Positions 1 to 8,537 are shown, numbered from the stretch's first letter. The stretch is 61,051 nt of DNA from Aurantimonas marianensis (GCF_024195285.1 NZ_JALHBS010000049.1:1-61051); one strand, 5' to 3'. Translations and numbers: made by a program. Notes: generated by a model from the sequence alone, not told the origin.

Positions 1-83
1 AAAGCATAGCCGAGGTCAATCCGGACAGCTGGCAAGGCGAGACATCGAGAGCCTGGGGGCCCGCAGCATGGCTTGCCAATATC

Positions 84-93
84 AGGTATACCA
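84..93. promoter_or_regulatory. candidate GntR-type operator upstream of tctC
   Basis: A perfect 8-bp palindrome GGTATACC (85-92) lies about 135 bp upstream of the tctC start. FCD-type GntR regulators of organic-acid transport often bind TGGTATACCA-like sequences, and this site matches that pattern except for the first base. No regulator gene is visible in the window, so the assignment is an inference from motif shape and position only. Confidence 0.25.
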
Positions 94-228
94 CTTAGGC
101 TTCCCGTCACCTGTAGCCGGGGGCGGCGATGACCATGCAGCCAGTCGCCCATCCCCACAGAGATCACTGGAGGTCGCCGACGCGCAAGGGTCGGCGGGCC
201 TTCCGGAGAAAGAAAGTTAGAGACAATC

Positions 229-1191
229 ATGCTGGTCAATCTGAAAAATCTGGTTATCGCGGGCGCCGTGTCGCTTTCGACGCTGACGGGTCTGGCCGCA
301 GCCACCCAGGCTCAGGACTATCCCGAGCGGGCCGTCGAATTCATTGTGCCGTGGGGTCCGGGTGGCGGCAGCGACACCTTGATGCGCATCGTCGCCAACA
401 ATGCCGAGCCATTTCTCGGTCAGCCCCTGGCGGTGATCAACATGCCGGGCGTCGGTGGCACCGTCGGCCTGACCGAGGCAAGCAAGCGGGCGGCCGACGG
501 CTATACGATCAGCCAGGTGCATGAAGGGCTGCCGGTCGCCAACAAGACCGGCCTGACGGATATCAACTGGGATACGTTCGACCCGATCGCGCTGATGACG
601 TCGTCGCCGCAATATCTGGTGGTGCGGGCGGACAGCCCATGGAAGACGTTCGAGGACTTCGTGGCCTACGCCAAGGAAAACCCCGGCGAGATCAAGACCG
701 GCGTCACGCTCGGCGGCGTCCCGCATCTGCATGCGGCGATGATCGAGGACGCGGCGGGCATCGAGCTGTCCTATGTCGGCTACGAGGGAACCGGCGAGCG
801 CATCCGGGCTCTCGTCGGCGGCAATCTGGACGCGGCAATCGGCGACATCTCCTCGTCGTTGGAGTTCGTGAAGAACGGCGATCTGCGTTTCCTGGCCACC
901 GGCGCCGCCGAGCGCCTGGACGCCACCCCCGACGTGCCGACGCTGAAGGAACTCGGCCATGACCTCGAACTGACCATCACCCGCGGCATCGTCATGCCCA
1001 AGGGAGCGCCGGAAGAGGCGCGGAACACCATGGAATCCGCGCTCGAGAAGCTGTCGCAGGACAAGGGTTACATCGAGCAGATCAACAATGCCGGCGCCGA
1101 GGTCGACTTTCGCGGCCAGGACGAATACCGGACCTATCTGGAAAAACTCGACGCGACCATCGATCGCCTGGTGGGCCGTCTCGCGGGATGA
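229..1191 (+). CDS. tctC: TctC/Bug-family periplasmic solute-binding protein
   Basis: This is the extracytoplasmic binding protein of a tripartite tricarboxylate transporter (TTT), expected to bind a carboxylic acid in the periplasm and deliver it to the TctA/TctB membrane complex. The 320-residue product starts with a Sec signal peptide (hydrophobic residues 5-25, cleavage likely after the ATQAQ region). The Bug-family hallmark VPWGPGGGSD follows near residues 40-50, and the length is typical. It is the first gene of tctC-tctB-tctA and its stop overlaps the tctB start (ATGA). The upstream RBS is A/G-rich (GGAGAAAG) but loosely placed. The ligand cannot be read from sequence; citrate, other dicarboxylates, glutamate-like compounds and aromatic acids are all handled by relatives. 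Confidence 0.93.
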   Translation: MLVNLKNLVIAGAVSLSTLTGLAAATQAQDYPERAVEFIVPWGPGGGSDTLMRIVANNAEPFLGQPLAVINMPGVGGTVGLTEASKRAADGYTISQVHEGLPVANKTGLTDINWDTFDPIALMTSSPQYLVVRADSPWKTFEDFVAYAKENPGEIKTGVTLGGVPHLHAAMIEDAAGIELSYVGYEGTGERIRALVGGNLDAAIGDISSSLEFVKNGDLRFLATGAAERLDATPDVPTLKELGHDLELTITRGIVMPKGAPEEARNTMESALEKLSQDKGYIEQINNAGAEVDFRGQDEYRTYLEKLDATIDRLVGRLAG

Positions 1192-1748
1192 TCGCTCCGG
1201 ACAAGCAAATCTCTGACGGGGATGCCGCCTACGCGGCATCCCCGAAGGTGTCCAACGAAGAGATCGCCGGCGAAGTCGCCAAACTGGCTTCCTACGTCGT
1301 CTTTCTGATCGTGGCGGCAGGCCTTTATTTCGCCGCTACCGGCCTCCCGGTATCGCGATGGGAGCCGCTCGGCGCGGGCGCGTTCCCGAAGCTCGTCATG
1401 GGTTTGCTAGCCGCCTTGTGTGTGATCGCGATCGCGCTGTCGGCTCGACGTTTGTCGCGTTGGGGAAGGCCGCACGGCCTGGCCGCCCGCATCCGCGCCT
1501 TCATCGTGGCGCACCGGCTGGTGCTCCTCGTCTTCCTGGCTTTCGGCCTCTACCTCGCCGGCCTGCGGACGCTCGGCTTCTCGATCGCGACCTTCCTGTT
1601 CCTTCTCGTCGCGCAACTGATCGTGGCGCCGCGCGACCGTCGGACGATCGTGACCGCGCTGGTGATCGCCATCGTCTTCTCGTTTGGTCTGAACTGGCTG
1701 TTTGCCGAAGGCTTTACCGTTTTTCTGCCCCGCGGCCTGTTGGGTTGA
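1188..1748 (+). CDS. tctB: TctB small membrane subunit of TTT transporter
   Basis: This is the small integral membrane subunit of the tripartite tricarboxylate transporter. The 186-residue protein has a polar N-terminus (about 30 residues) followed by four hydrophobic segments, roughly residues 32-52, 62-82, 106-126 and a bipartite segment at 128-175, which is normal TctB architecture. The start codon overlaps the tctC stop (ATGA), which suggests translational coupling. A strong inverted repeat at 1218-1243 lies inside the first 20 codons, so an alternative GTG start at 1248, just after the hairpin, cannot be excluded. It is followed 18 bp later by tctA, with a GAGGA RBS in the gap. Confidence 0.87.
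   Translation: MIAPDKQISDGDAAYAASPKVSNEEIAGEVAKLASYVVFLIVAAGLYFAATGLPVSRWEPLGAGAFPKLVMGLLAALCVIAIALSARRLSRWGRPHGLAARIRAFIVAHRLVLLVFLAFGLYLAGLRTLGFSIATFLFLLVAQLIVAPRDRRTIVTALVIAIVFSFGLNWLFAEGFTVFLPRGLLG
1218..1243 (+). promoter_or_regulatory. GC-rich hairpin just after tctC
   Basis: A perfect 11-bp inverted repeat, GGGGATGCCGC / GCGGCATCCCC, has a 4-nt CTAC loop and begins 27 bp after the tctC stop, inside the 5' end of tctB. There is no T-tract, so it is not an intrinsic terminator. By analogy with REP-type hairpins after binding-protein genes it could protect the tctC mRNA 3' end and reduce expression of the membrane genes. That role is inferred. Confidence 0.7.
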
Positions 1749-1766
1749 GCGCGAGGAACTTCGTAG

Positions 1767-3275
1767 ATGGACGATTTTCTGCTCGGGCTTGTCCAGGTAC
1801 TGGCTCCCGACACTCTTCTTTACATGGCGTTTGGCTCGCTGGCGGGTATCATAGCGGCGGCGATCCCCGGTTTCACCGTCACCATGGCGATCGTCCTGAC
1901 GCTGCCGTTGACCTTCACCATGCCGCCACTGCAGGGCATCTCCGTCATGCTCTCGGTCTATGTCGGTGGTTACACCGGCGGGCTCATCTCGGCGGCGCTG
2001 CTCGGCATTCCCGGTACGCCCTCGTCGGTCGCCACGACCTTCGACGCCTTTCCGATGGCGCGCAACGGGGAGCCCGGTCGCGCCCTCTCGCTCGGCATCT
2101 GGGCCTCGTTCTTCGGGACGATCGTCTCGACGCTCGTTCTGATCGTCGCCGCACCGCCGCTGGCGGTCATCGCCGTTCGCCTGGGGCCATGGGAATATTT
2201 CTCGCTGATCGTCTTCGCGCTGACGATCGTCGCCAGTCTGGTCGGCGCGTCGCTGCTGCGCGGACTGATCGCTGGCGTCATCGGTCTGGCGATAGCGGTG
2301 ATCGGGCCAGACCCGATGATGGGGCGGCCGCGCTTCACCTTCGATATCGAGATGCTGGCGCCCGGCCTGCCGTTCCTCGTGGTGCTGATCGGGATCTTCG
2401 CAATCAGCCAGCTGATGAGCGAGCTTGAGAATCCGGCGGCGGTCAAGGAGGATGCCGCGTTGATCTCGGGCCGGATCGATTTCCATACATGGACGGTCAT
2501 GAAGGAAGTCTTGGCGCGCCCGGGCAACCTCGTGAGATCCTCGCTTCTCGGCGTTTTCGTCGGCGCCGTTCCCGGGGCCGGCGGTTCGATCGCCAACCTG
2601 TTGACCTACGACCAGGCCAAGCGGGCATCGAAGACTCCGGAAAAATTCGGTACGGGAATCGCAGACGGCGTCGTTGCTTCGGAGGCCGGCAATTCCGCGA
2701 CCTCCGGCGGCGGCCTGATCCCGCTGATCGCGCTCGGCATCCCCGGGTCGGCGGTAGACGCCATCTTGATGGGCTCGCTAATGGTGCATGGGATCAGTGT
2801 CGGTCCGCGTCTGATCATGGAACATGGCGACCTCGTCTACGGCATGTTCATTGCTATGGTGGTGGCGAGCCTGATGATGCTGATCATCTGCCTCACCACG
2901 ATGCGCTTCTTCCTGCGTGTCACGGAAATTCCGAAATTTGTGATCGTTCCCGTGGTCACCGCCTTCTGTGTGGTCGGCGCGTTTGCGCTCAACAATCGCA
3001 TCACCGATGTCTATCTGCTCGGCTTCGTCGGATTGCTGGGCTATGTCCTGAAGAAGCTGGACTACCCCTTGGCCCCGCTGGTGCTTGGCGTGATCCTCGG
3101 TCCGATCGCGGAAACCAATTTGCGCCGCGCCCTGATGAGCGACGCCGATTGGACGACCTTCTTCACCCGCCCGATCTCGGCCTTCCTTTTGATCGCGGCG
3201 GTTCTTTCGATTGCCTGGAGTGCTCGCGCTTACATGAAGGGCCGCAAGAGCATGCTGGCGCCGAGTCAGTCATGA
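1767..3275 (+). CDS. tctA: TctA large permease of TTT transporter
   Basis: This is the large permease subunit of the tripartite tricarboxylate transporter, coupling solute entry to an ion gradient. The 502-residue protein has the usual length and about 11-12 membrane segments. TctA signatures are present in both halves: an early G-x-IAAAIPGFTVTMAI segment followed by a GGYTGGLISAALLGIPGTPSS-type loop, and a mid-protein AVPGAGGSIANLLTYDQAKR followed by EAGNSATSGG and ALGIPGSA. It is third in tctCBA, preceded by a GAGGA RBS. The gamma-glutamyltransferase-like gene begins 33 bp downstream and is probably co-transcribed. Confidence 0.95.
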   Translation: MDDFLLGLVQVLAPDTLLYMAFGSLAGIIAAAIPGFTVTMAIVLTLPLTFTMPPLQGISVMLSVYVGGYTGGLISAALLGIPGTPSSVATTFDAFPMARNGEPGRALSLGIWASFFGTIVSTLVLIVAAPPLAVIAVRLGPWEYFSLIVFALTIVASLVGASLLRGLIAGVIGLAIAVIGPDPMMGRPRFTFDIEMLAPGLPFLVVLIGIFAISQLMSELENPAAVKEDAALISGRIDFHTWTVMKEVLARPGNLVRSSLLGVFVGAVPGAGGSIANLLTYDQAKRASKTPEKFGTGIADGVVASEAGNSATSGGGLIPLIALGIPGSAVDAILMGSLMVHGISVGPRLIMEHGDLVYGMFIAMVVASLMMLIICLTTMRFFLRVTEIPKFVIVPVVTAFCVVGAFALNNRITDVYLLGFVGLLGYVLKKLDYPLAPLVLGVILGPIAETNLRRALMSDADWTTFFTRPISAFLLIAAVLSIAWSARAYMKGRKSMLAPSQS

Positions 3276-3308
3276 CGTCGGCAATATCACCGCGAGGAAA
3301 CCTCACCC

Positions 3309-4904
3309 ATGCATTATCGCCATGACGCGCTTTATGCGTCCCGCCGTTCGCCCATCTTCGCCCGCAATGTCGTCTCGACCTCGCAGCCTCTCGCCTCGCA
3401 AGCCGGGCTTTCGATGCTCGCCAAGGGCGGCAACGCCGTCGACGCGGCGATCGCGGCGGCGGCCGTGCTCGCCGTGGTCGAGCCGACCGGCAACGGACTG
3501 GGCAGCGACGCCTTCGCGATCCTGTGGGATGGCAAGGAACTGCATGGCCTCAACGCGTCCGGCCGCAGCCCGGCGGCGTGGACGCCGGATCGCTTCGCCG
3601 GTCACGACACGATGCCGCTGCGCGGTTGGGAAAGCGTCACTGTCCCCGGTGCCGTCTCCGCCTGGCGCGACCTGTCGGCGCGGTTCGGCAAACTGCCGTT
3701 CGAGGCACTGATCGAGCCGGCGATCGGCTATGCCGCGAACGGCTTCCTGGTTTCCCCGATCATCGCCGAGCTTTGGGCAAGGGGCGGCGAACTCCTTCAC
3801 AAGCAGCCGGGCTTTGCCGAACATTTCATGCCCGGTGGACACACGCCCGTCGCCGGTACGCTCTTTCGCAGCGACGATCTGGCGTGCTCCCTACGGCTGA
3901 TCGCCGAGACCAAGGGCGAGGCCTTCTATCGCGGCGAACTCGCGGCCCGCATCGCGTCATTCGCCAGGGAGCACGGCGGCGCCATGACCGAGGACGATCT
4001 CGCCTCGCACGAGAACGACTGGTGCGGAACGATCAAGCAGCGCTTCGGCGAGGTCGATCTGCACGAGATTCCGCCGAATGGTCAGGGCATCGCCGCGCTG
4101 ATGGCGCTCGGCATTTTGAAGCACCTCGGCATCGAGCGTTTCGAACCCGACAGCGTCGAGGCTTTGCACTTGCAGATCGAGGCGATGAAGCTCGCCTTCC
4201 GCGACATGTGGGCGTTCGTTGCCGACCGGGAGCATATGCGCGTGGTCGAAGCGACGCATCTCCTGAATCAAGACTATCTCGGCGAGCGGGCAAAGCTGGT
4301 CGACCCCGCTCGGGCGCAGGATTTCAAGGCCGGCGCGCCGAAGCATGGCGGTACGGTCTATCTGTCGGCGGGTGACGAGAGCGGCATGATGGTCTCGTTC
4401 ATCCAGTCGAATTATTCCGGCTTCGGCTCGGGCGTCGTCGTCCCCGGAACCGGGATCAGCCTGCAGAACCGCGGACATGGTTTCTCGTTGGCCAAGGGGC
4501 ATCCGAACGAGGTGGCCGGCGGCAAGCGGCCGTTTCACACCATCATCCCCGGCTTCCTGATGAAGGACGGTCAGCCATTGATGAGCTTTGGCGTCATGGG
4601 CGGGCCGATTCAGGCGCAAGGGCATGTGCAGATGGTACTGCGCACCCAGCTCTGGGGGCAGGACCCGCAGACGGCGATCGATGCGCCGCGCTGGCGGGCG
4701 ATGGAGAATCTCGAGGTGGCGATCGAGGCAGCGGCGGGCGACGCCGTGCTTTCGGCGCTGGAGGCGAAGGGCCACAAGGTCGTCCGCGACACCGGCGACG
4801 CCGTCGCGTTCGGCTTCGGCGGTGCCCAGATCGTCCATCGCATTGATGGCGGCTATGTCGCCGGCTCCGACCCACGCAAGGACGGCCAGGCGGTCGGCTA
4901 CTAG
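3309..4904 (+). CDS. ggt: gamma-glutamyltransferase-family Ntn hydrolase
   Basis: This is a predicted gamma-glutamyltranspeptidase-family enzyme, which hydrolyses or transfers gamma-glutamyl groups after autocleavage into two subunits. At 531 residues it has the expected length. The N-terminal half carries the family blocks GGNAVDAAIAAAAVLAVVEP and the NGLGSD loop. The presumed catalytic Thr is about residue 349 in HGGTVYLS, and the small-subunit region shows SGFGSGVVVPGTGISLQNRG, which aligns with the YwrD-like branch better than with classical Ggt. There is no clear signal peptide, so the protein is probably cytoplasmic. A GAGGAAA RBS precedes it. Its position directly after tctCBA suggests it processes the imported compound, for example a gamma-glutamyl or acyl-amide substrate; this is inference. 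Confidence 0.88.
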   Translation: MHYRHDALYASRRSPIFARNVVSTSQPLASQAGLSMLAKGGNAVDAAIAAAAVLAVVEPTGNGLGSDAFAILWDGKELHGLNASGRSPAAWTPDRFAGHDTMPLRGWESVTVPGAVSAWRDLSARFGKLPFEALIEPAIGYAANGFLVSPIIAELWARGGELLHKQPGFAEHFMPGGHTPVAGTLFRSDDLACSLRLIAETKGEAFYRGELAARIASFAREHGGAMTEDDLASHENDWCGTIKQRFGEVDLHEIPPNGQGIAALMALGILKHLGIERFEPDSVEALHLQIEAMKLAFRDMWAFVADREHMRVVEATHLLNQDYLGERAKLVDPARAQDFKAGAPKHGGTVYLSAGDESGMMVSFIQSNYSGFGSGVVVPGTGISLQNRGHGFSLAKGHPNEVAGGKRPFHTIIPGFLMKDGQPLMSFGVMGGPIQAQGHVQMVLRTQLWGQDPQTAIDAPRWRAMENLEVAIEAAAGDAVLSALEAKGHKVVRDTGDAVAFGFGGAQIVHRIDGGYVAGSDPRKDGQAVGY

Positions 4905-5330
4905 TCGATTGAATCTTACATTCGATAACCGCGTGCGGCGGCCCCGAAACAAATGTCCAATTCGAGAAATCCACGAGAGTCGTGAAGTTACGAGTGGTTC
5001 TTTGATTTCGGCATTTGCCCGCCAGGATGCTCCAGACGGAATGCAAATGGCGAAATTGGCCCACCAGGCGCTTGATTCCCAAGATTCGAAGGTGCGGCAA
5101 TCCGTCGATCGATACAGCGCGGCCGCATCTGCGTAAATCGGAAAAAACAGCTCCTCGACCCGGGGCGAGGCGCCATCGAGGCGTTCAGGAACCGGGAGTC
5201 CCAGTACCTTGGCTCCCAAGCTCGGATCAATCGACCGGTAATGAAACTCAGCAACCGGTTCGGCAACAGCTTGCCGCTCCTGTCTCCGATACAAGCTGTG
5301 CCCATATCTCCGGGCTGCACCGTGAGAGGC
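4905..5330. other. intergenic region between ggt and tRNA-Pro, no supported gene
   Basis: This 426-bp stretch lies downstream of both ggt (+) and tRNA-Pro (-). A minus-strand frame stays open across it and continues antisense into ggt, but it has no convincing start or RBS and no recognisable domain. Because it abuts the 3' end of a tRNA gene it could be a scar of past integration, but no integrase or att-like repeat is visible. Confidence 0.4.
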
Positions 5331-5407
5331 TGGTCGGAGTGGCAGGATTCGAACCTGCGACCCCCTCGTCCCGAACGAGGTGCGCTACCAGGCTGCGCTA
5401 CACTCCG
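5331..5407 (-). tRNA. proK: tRNA-Pro (CGG)
   Basis: The complete cloverleaf can be read on the minus strand. The acceptor stem CGGAGTG (5407-5401) pairs with CACTCCG (5341-5335). The anticodon arm is CCTCG-TTCGGGA-CGAGG with anticodon CGG. A GGTTCGAATCC T-arm and an encoded CCA 3' end (5333-5331) are present. The length is 77 nt including CCA. Confidence 0.97.
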
Positions 5408-5423
5408 TGACCTGCGGCGCGGT

Positions 5424-5451
5424 ATATAACGGGGCCGCCCTCGCGCCGCAA
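5424..5451 (-). promoter_or_regulatory. candidate sigma-70 promoter for tRNA-Pro
   Basis: On the minus strand a TTGCGG (-35, 5451-5446) is separated by 16 bp from TTATAT (-10, 5429-5424), about 17 bp before the first tRNA base. The spacing and a GC-rich discriminator fit a stable-RNA promoter. The call rests on motif matching only. Confidence 0.4.
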
Positions 5452-5537
5452 GCGATCATTGCGATTTCGTCGGCCCGATCGCCAGTTGACCTACCGAGCG
5501 CCAACGCATTACACGCCCCCGCCGAGATGCCCTGCCC

Positions 5538-6769
5538 TTACAACAGCGTCAGCAGCCCGACGGAGATCGCCGGCACGTAGCTGATCACCAGCAGGCAGGC
5601 GATGATAACGAGAACGAAGGGCAACAACCGCGGCACGATCTGCTCGAATGGAATGCCGGCGACCTGGCACGCGGCGAAAAGATTGACGCCGAAGGGCGGC
5701 GTGATCATGCCGAGCGCCAGATTGACCACCATGATCAGGCCGAAATGCACCGGATCGATGCCGAAGGAGATCGCCACGGGGGCGAGGATCGGCGCCAGCA
5801 CGATGATCGCCGCGGAAGTCTCGATGAACATCCCCGCGACGAACAGGAACGCGTTGACCGCGAGCAGGAAATAGACCGGATCTTCCATCACGCTGCCCAG
5901 CCACTCGCCGATCGCGGCCGGCACACCGGCTCTCGTGATCAGGAAGGAGAACAGGCCGGCGGCGGCGATGACGAACAGGATGATCGTCGAGGAGATCACG
6001 GAACGGTGCAGCACCGGCAGAAGATCGCGCGGGCTGATCGTTCGGTAGACCACCATGCCGATGAACAGCGCGTAGAATACCGCGATGACCGAAGCCTCGG
6101 TCGGGGTGAAGATGCCGTCATAGATCCCGCCGATGATGACAATGGGCATCAGCAGGGCCAGGAACGCCGCCTTCAGCGATTGCCAGAACGGCAGGCGACC
6201 CTCGTGGTCGCGCTCGCCCCAGTTGTTCTTGCGGCAATAGACGTAGACGAAAAGGATGAGGGCAAGCCCGATGAGCAGACCGGGTCCGAGGCCGGCGATG
6301 AACAGATCGCCGATCGAGACCTCGGCGCTGACGCGAGTTCGGCCGAGGTTGCCTGCAGCGCCGCCGCGAATCCCGCCGGATAGCCGTGTCTGGTCATCGC
6401 AGGAATGATGATCGCTCCGATCGCGAAGGTCGTGGCGACGGAGGAGCCCGAGACCGCGGCGAAGATCATGCAGGTGAGGACGCAGGATGCGGCGAGCCCA
6501 CCCCTGATGCCGCCGACCATCGTCTTGGCGAATTCGACGAGACGACCGGAAATGCCGGCGGCTTCCATCAGGTTGCCGGCGAGAATAAAGAACGGCACCG
6601 CCATCAGCGGAAAGGAATCCAGCGTCGTCATCAGCTTCTGCGCTACGACGAGCAGCGGCAGGCTGGTGAAGAAGGCGATGCCGCCGATCGAGGCGGCGGC
6701 GATCGCGATCGCGATCGGCAGGCCGAGCGCGAAGAAGCCGACGAGGGCGAGAAGCATGAAGCCGGACAT
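5538..6769 (-). pseudogene. dctM: TRAP transporter large permease DctM, frameshifted by internal deletion
   Basis: The remnant encodes a DctM-type TRAP permease. The N-terminal part (from the ATG at 6769, MSGFMLLALVGFF) runs through PFFILAGNLMEAAGIS and GYPAGFAAALQATSAEL, then the frame is lost at 6330-6335. From that point the +1-shifted frame resumes at once with VSAEVSIGDLFIAGLGPG and continues to a normal C-terminus (ITPPFGVNLFAACQVAG) ending at 5538. Functional relatives have about 14 residues, close to GVIIPPSIPMILYG, between these blocks. Here only two bases (GC) remain, so about 40 bp are gone. The loss of a highly conserved segment argues against a simple sequencing slip. The permease should be non-functional. 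The adjacent dctP is also broken, while dctQ is intact. Confidence 0.88.
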
Positions 6770-6778
6770 CGATGCCTC

Positions 6779-7312
6779 TCAGACGTCGTGCGTGGCAGGA
6801 CCCTGCCGGTGGACCAGATGGCCGGTCAGTTCCTCGGCGAGGCGGGCGAGCGTCGCGACGATCGACAGCGCCGCCCCGACCGGTATCGCCGCGTAGATGA
6901 AGCCGATGGATATCTTCTGGCCGAAGAAGGGATCGCTGACGCCCGCGATCGTCTGGCGCGCGGTGCGCTCGGTCATCGCCCAACCGTACCAGACCATGAC
7001 ACCGAGAACGCCGAGCGTGACGCCGGCGATGGCGATGGCAAGAAACTTGCGGGACGCCGGCGGCACGCGCGCGATCAACAGATCCACCGAGATCAGCGAA
7101 CCGGCCCGCAAACACGCCACCAGGCCGAGATAGACCATCCAGATCATCAGCGAACGGGCTGTCACCTCGGACCAGGTCGACGGGCGCTCCAGGACGAAAC
7201 GGGTGAGAACCTGCCAGAAGGTGATCACCGACATGAGCGCGAGAAGCGCCATGGCAGTCCCCAAGGAAAGGCGCAGGACCCAGCGATCGACGGCGCGCAG
7301 GACGGTCAGCAT
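6779..7312 (-). CDS. dctQ: TRAP transporter small permease DctQ
   Basis: This is the small membrane subunit of a tripartite ATP-independent periplasmic (TRAP) transporter. The 177-residue protein has four hydrophobic segments, around residues 12-34, 45-65, 85-110 and 130-155. A DctQ-like FWQVLTRFVLERPSTWSEVTARSLMIW motif lies in the first third, with the W-x-E-E/V part visible at about residues 42-50. The frame is intact, yet both partners (dctP upstream, dctM 9 bp downstream) carry disabling changes, so the protein probably has no complex to join. The operon order dctP-dctQ-dctM is standard. Confidence 0.88.
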   Translation of the reverse strand: MLTVLRAVDRWVLRLSLGTAMALLALMSVITFWQVLTRFVLERPSTWSEVTARSLMIWMVYLGLVACLRAGSLISVDLLIARVPPASRKFLAIAIAGVTLGVLGVMVWYGWAMTERTARQTIAGVSDPFFGQKISIGFIYAAIPVGAALSIVATLARLAEELTGHLVHRQGPATHDV

Positions 7313-7344
7313 CGATGGCCCTTGTCGTTGGTTGTGTCGAAGAC

Positions 7345-7376
7345 GGCGGGGCCGGACGTCGCCGCCCGGCCCTGCC
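7345..7376 (-). promoter_or_regulatory. GC-rich hairpin between dctP and dctQ
   Basis: On the transcribed strand GGCAGGGCCGG pairs with CCGGCCCCGCC across a 10-nt loop: 11 positions with one A-C mismatch. It lies 18 bp after the dctP stop and has no T-tract. Its place immediately after the binding-protein gene matches the hairpins after tctC and after the livJ-like gene. Confidence 0.6.
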
Positions 7377-7393
7377 GCGATTCTAGCGGGACA

Positions 7394-8374
7394 TTACTTG
7401 CCGGTGTCGCGGATGGCGTCGAGCTTGTCCTGACCGAACTGCTCGGCATATTTCGCCATCAACGGCTCGAGCGCTTTTTCGAAAGCGGCGCGGTCGACAT
7501 CCTCGGTCACCTCCATGCCCGCCTCCTTCAGCGTGGCGACGCCCGAATCGGCGTCGGAGCGAACCTTCTCGCGCATCGCGGCGGCGCCGGCCCTGGCGGC
7601 TTGGCGAAACGCCTCCTTCTCCTCGTCGCTCAAGCCGTCCCAGGCGGAGGGAGACATCAGGATCAGGGCGGGCGAATAGACGTGGTTGGTCAGCGAAAGG
7701 TGCTTTTGAACCTCGGCGAACTTGGCCGAAAGGATCACGCCGATCGGGTTTTCCTGGCCGTCGACCGTACCCTGCTGGAGCGCGGTGAACAGCTCCGGAA
7801 AGGCCATCGGCGTCGGCAGCACGCCGAGCTCGGAGAAGGCCTCCATATGCACCTGGTTCTCCATGGTGCGGATCTTCAGGCCCTTGGCGTCTTCGGGCGT
7901 CGCCACCGCTTGCTTGGAATTGGTCAGGTTGCGGAAGCCGTTCTCGCCCCAGGCGAGCGCGATCAGGCCGTTGTCGGGGAACTTGTCCAGCAATTCCTGG
8001 CCGATCGGCCCGTCGAGCACGGCGTGGGCGTGGTCGTAGTCGCGGAACAGGAACGGAATGTCGGTGATCAATGTCTCCGGCACGAAGTTGCCGACAGGAC
8101 CAGTCGAAGTGATGACCAGGTCGACCGTGCCCAGCTGGGCGCCCTCGACCATCTCGCGCTCGCCGCCGAGGGCATTCGCCGGGAATTGCTTGACGGTGAA
8201 TTTGCCGTCGGTGAGTTTTTCGAGTTCCTCGGCCATCGCCGTGGCGCCAACGCCCTAATGCGAGGTTTCGGACAAAGAATAGCCGAGCTTCAGCTCGACG
8301 GCATCGGCTGTCGATGCCGTCCAGACGGCGACAAGCGCGGCGAGTCCGGCGGCGGTTAGCGTTCTGATCGTCAT
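7394..8374 (-). pseudogene. dctP: TRAP solute-binding protein DctP with in-frame amber stop
   Basis: The full-length frame starts at the ATG at 8374, preceded by a good GGAGGAATC RBS. It begins with a Sec signal peptide (MTIRTLTAAGLAALVAVWTA, cleavage after the ADA region) and continues KLGYSLSETSH. Codon 40 is TAG (8257-8255). Reading resumes in the same frame with GVGATAMAEELEKLTDGKF and remains typical DctP to the end, including PFLFRDYDHAHAVLDGPIG and the AWGENGFRNLTN and MSPSAWDGLS blocks. A single base change from CAG (Gln) would explain the stop. Initiation at the internal ATG at 8236 would give a protein without a signal peptide and without the first beta strand, so it could not work in the periplasm. 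Confidence 0.9.
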
Positions 8375-8537
8375 GATTCCTCCGGTCGGCGACGACATTC
8401 GCCGACAAGGGCTCCTCCCTGTGCCACGCGGTCGCCTGATGGCGCGGATTTGCGGGAAAATCCCCTACCCTGTCAAGGCAATGCGCCGAGGCCTTCGCTG
8501 CGCTGCCTGAACACCCACGAGTCTTGGTGGAAGGCGG

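Noticed and set aside
5295-5429. Plus-strand frames that encode GVAGFEPATPSSRTRC-like and WQDSNLRPPRPERGAL-like peptides
   Set aside because: These are translations of the antisense of tRNA-Pro, a well-known source of false proteins. The cloverleaf is complete on the minus strand.
8255-8257. Idea that the TAG in dctP encodes pyrrolysine or is read through
   Set aside because: No pyl genes or recoding structure are visible, the expected residue is an ordinary Gln or similar, and the neighbouring dctM is also broken, which points to decay.
6386-8359. A 657-codon open frame on the plus strand opposite the TRAP genes
   Set aside because: Very Arg/Asp/His-rich antisense frame caused by high GC at third positions. 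The TRAP proteins on the other strand are recognisable across the region, even where broken.
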